From NCBI GenBank assembly GCA_023412195.1, contig JAEYNZ010000028.1, forward strand, positions 1 through 33,273: a stretch of DNA of 33,273 nt. Direction: 5' to 3'. The translations under genes and the position numbers were made by a program. Below, piece by piece: positions 31,498 through 33,273 of this stretch; the stretch's first letter is position 1; the number at the start of each line of letters is the position of its first letter. The DNA is from Bacteroidota bacterium. Its GTDB lineage: Bacteria > Bacteroidota > Bacteroidia > Bacteroidales > Prolixibacteraceae. The notes beneath the pieces were generated by a model. The model saw only the letters and a list, made by a program, of their open reading frames with translations, did no database searches and was not told where the DNA came from.

Positions 31498-33273
31498 TTC
31501 CGTGGAACAGACACGGTGAACAGGGCAGATCCCTGAATAATTTTACCTGTTCTGCTGATACCCTCTACAATGACCCTGTAACGGGCCAGGTTGTCAGCAG
31601 TGAAAAATTCAATTCCGGCATCCCCGCTCTTCATATCCACCTCCGGATTCCAGTACAATGTGGGCCTGTAATCTGGTTTAGGGTCATTTACTTCAGCGAT
31701 GGTATACCTGGGGGAATAAAACTGGCGGGGTTGCTGGAATCCCTGTACACGTGGTGTAATTCTGCCAGGTACAAATCTTGTGAAGTCGTTGTACATATCT
31801 CCTCTCCCCATTTTCGTCAGGATTGCAATTACACCGTTCCCACCTCTTGAGCCATAGACTGCCATGAGTGCCGAATTTTTAAGGATTTCAATTTTATCGA
31901 CATCTCCTATGGGTGTATATTTGATATAATCCCATGTAGTTTCGATTCCATCGAGCAGCAGCAGCGGATTTCCATAGCCCGCCCTGATGCGTACTTCATC
32001 ACCAGTAATAACCAGTCCCGGCACCTTTGTCTGCAGGTAATCAAGGATATTGGCATAAGTCCAGTCGTCGGAAGTAATGGTAAAGGAGTGGTCTGGTTCA
32101 CCATAAAGCCTGAAATGGTCTTCGGTTCGAGACACTTGTTTTCCTTCTATATTCACCTCATCGAGAAGGATACTTCCCAGTTCCTTAAAGTATTCCTGTT
32201 CAGCTACCCGGCGGTGATAAATTTCGCGATAAAACTTAAGCGGAACGGATATGTCTGATGACATATTTTGAATGAACCCTGGTGAAACCAGCGAATCAAA
32301 TCCCATGGGTTGAATAATGTCAATTTCTGTACGTTTGCTCCTGTTTTTTGTTTCCGCATTGATCATGATCAGGGCTGAGTCCTTCAGGTATAACTTATCA
32401 AAACTGAACCGCCCGTTTTCGTCGGTGGCTGCTTCTTCAAATAAAAAATTCCGTGAAAACGGCCCCAGCACCACTTTGCCATAATCAACAGGTTTACCCC
32501 CCCACAACCGGGTTACCCTGCCTTCGATGGTCAATCCATAGTCGGCCCAGTGCGGCAGTTCTGCTCCTGCAAATTTTTCCAGTTCGTTCCAGTAATAGCT
32601 TCGCCAGCCATTTACCATCATCACCAGGTCGAGTTTTTCATCGGCAGTGAGGCCTGCCTCATCTTCAAAAAAGAATGCAGGTGATTCAATGGATCCTTTC
32701 AGTTCAGAATCCAGCAACAGATAGCTTTTCAAGGTCAGGTTGTTGCCACCGGAACTGAAATAATCTTCATTGACAACACTGATTGAAACAGCGGAATGAA
32801 TGGTATCATCTTCCGGCAGCAGCGATTCAAGTGAAACTTTAACAGCCTCACGGGTCCTGAAATCGGTTTTGCTGACAGCCACCCTGATCTTCGGGTCATT
32901 GGCATTCCTCACAAAAACCAGCCGTTCAGCTACTTTCTGCCCCATTTTATCATACAATGTAACCTGTGAGATGCCCAGAGGAAAAAGACCTTTATAAAGG
33001 CGCATCGCCTGCTGGAATTCAGTCATGGTAACCTGCGAACTGAACAGTTCAGTACCCTTGTGTGCAGCTATCAGTAAAAATTCCTGGGGCTGAACAACCT
33101 TCAGGTTCCTGGTTAGTGTAAACAAGAGGTAATTACCATCGGTTTTGCTGCTCAGACTGATCCCATCAGCCCGGGCAGGCTCAAAGCTATAGCTGAAAGA
33201 AGGGTGATTATCAATCAGTGCAAAATATTTTTTACCCTCCTGGGGCATCATAATAAATTTACCCATGCCCTTA
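31494..33273 (-). CDS. MG2 / TonB-plug fusion protein, 5' end cut by the window
   Basis: The frame stays open to the right edge, so the start is outside; an ATG at 33266 is internal. About 590 residues are visible. The N-terminal part (about 60-180) has the macroglobulin-like signature YKGLFPLGISQVTLYDKMGQ and VAERLVFV found in Bacteroidota MG2-domain proteins. About 244-310 is a carboxypeptidase-regulatory-like fold (GRVTRLWGGKPVDYGKVV). About 400-487 resembles a TonB receptor plug (LLLLDGIETTWDYIKYTPI; VDKIEILKNSALMAVYGSRG; NGVIAILTK), but no beta-barrel follows and the chain ends 100 residues later. Proteins of this layout are typically exported and of uncertain role, perhaps envelope scaffolds or TonB-linked sensors. 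Confidence 0.8.
   Translation of the reverse strand, partial: KGMGKFIMMPQEGKKYFALIDNHPSFSYSFEPARADGISLSSKTDGNYLLFTLTRNLKVVQPQEFLLIAAHKGTELFSSQVTMTEFQQAMRLYKGLFPLGISQVTLYDKMGQKVAERLVFVRNANDPKIRVAVSKTDFRTREAVKVSLESLLPEDDTIHSAVSISVVNEDYFSSGGNNLTLKSYLLLDSELKGSIESPAFFFEDEAGLTADEKLDLVMMVNGWRSYYWNELEKFAGAELPHWADYGLTIEGRVTRLWGGKPVDYGKVVLGPFSRNFLFEEAATDENGRFSFDKLYLKDSALIMINAETKNRSKRTEIDIIQPMGFDSLVSPGFIQNMSSDISVPLKFYREIYHRRVAEQEYFKELGSILLDEVNIEGKQVSRTEDHFRLYGEPDHSFTITSDDWTYANILDYLQTKVPGLVITGDEVRIRAGYGNPLLLLDGIETTWDYIKYTPIGDVDKIEILKNSALMAVYGSRGGNGVIAILTKMGRGDMYNDFTRFVPGRITPRVQGFQQPRQFYSPRYTIAEVNDPKPDYRPTLYWNPEVDMKSGDAGIEFFTADNLARYRVIVEGISRTGKIIQGSALFTVSVPRN

Noticed and set aside
1..33273. CRISPR array, tRNA or rRNA genes, prophage
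   Set aside because: No regularly spaced repeats, no tRNA-like T-arm sequences and no phage structural genes were seen in the gaps on either strand.

Overview
The window reads as a chromosomal segment of a Bacteroidota bacterium, most likely a Bacteroidales/Marinilabiliales-type glycan degrader. Supporting signs are the Oar-like TonB-dependent receptor with a carboxypeptidase-regulatory domain, a PadR–PspC pair, several short Bacteroidota-style lipoprotein signals, an MG2/TonB-plug fusion protein at the right edge, and several -7 boxes that fit the Bacteroidota consensus TAnnTTTG. No rRNA, tRNA, CRISPR array, transposase or phage gene was seen. Assignments come from reading the sequence and from knowledge of families; no database search was run.

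Layout. 1-102: right half of a palindromic repeat whose other copy lies at 8069-8263. 227-4246: an exported isoaspartyl methyltransferase (-), then a minus-strand set of PspC membrane protein, PadR regulator and a small secreted protein with a repeated WMTS motif. 4247-7540: Oar-like TonB receptor (-). 8366-9358: nadA (+). 9359-9806: possible gene remnant. 9807-11447: sialidase (-). 11849-14790: polA (-) followed 5 nt later by a 54-codon gene resembling a HigA N-terminus. 14929-16526: divergent queD (-) and trpS (+) with good -7 boxes facing each other.

16763-23825 is a same-strand catabolic run: Tat-exported Gfo/Idh/MocA oxidoreductase, sialate-O-acetylesterase-like esterase, two lipoprotein sulfatases of the Cys type, and a PaiA-like GNAT acetyltransferase. 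23920-25466 is an AT-rich insert with two toxin-antitoxin modules in tandem: DUF6364-like antitoxin/PIN toxin, and MntA/HepT-like nucleotidyltransferase/HEPN. The HEPN gene carries an in-frame amber codon at position 17. 25706-29027 returns to glycan genes with a GH2 enzyme and a stand-alone CBM48-like protein. The right end has a His-rich lipoprotein (-), an SDR-like protein lacking the catalytic Tyr/Lys (+) and the partial MG2/plug protein (-).

Together, the sialidase, acetylesterase, sulfatases, GH2 enzyme and oxidoreductase suggest removal of caps (sialic acid, acetyl, sulfate) from a host- or algal-type glycan followed by cleavage of its backbone. There is no SusC/SusD pair or sialic-acid catabolism gene in the window, so the substrate is open. 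The most unusual items are the amber-interrupted HepT next to an intact MntA, the palindromic intergenic repeat, the small HigA-like gene coupled to polA, and several structured intergenic sites.
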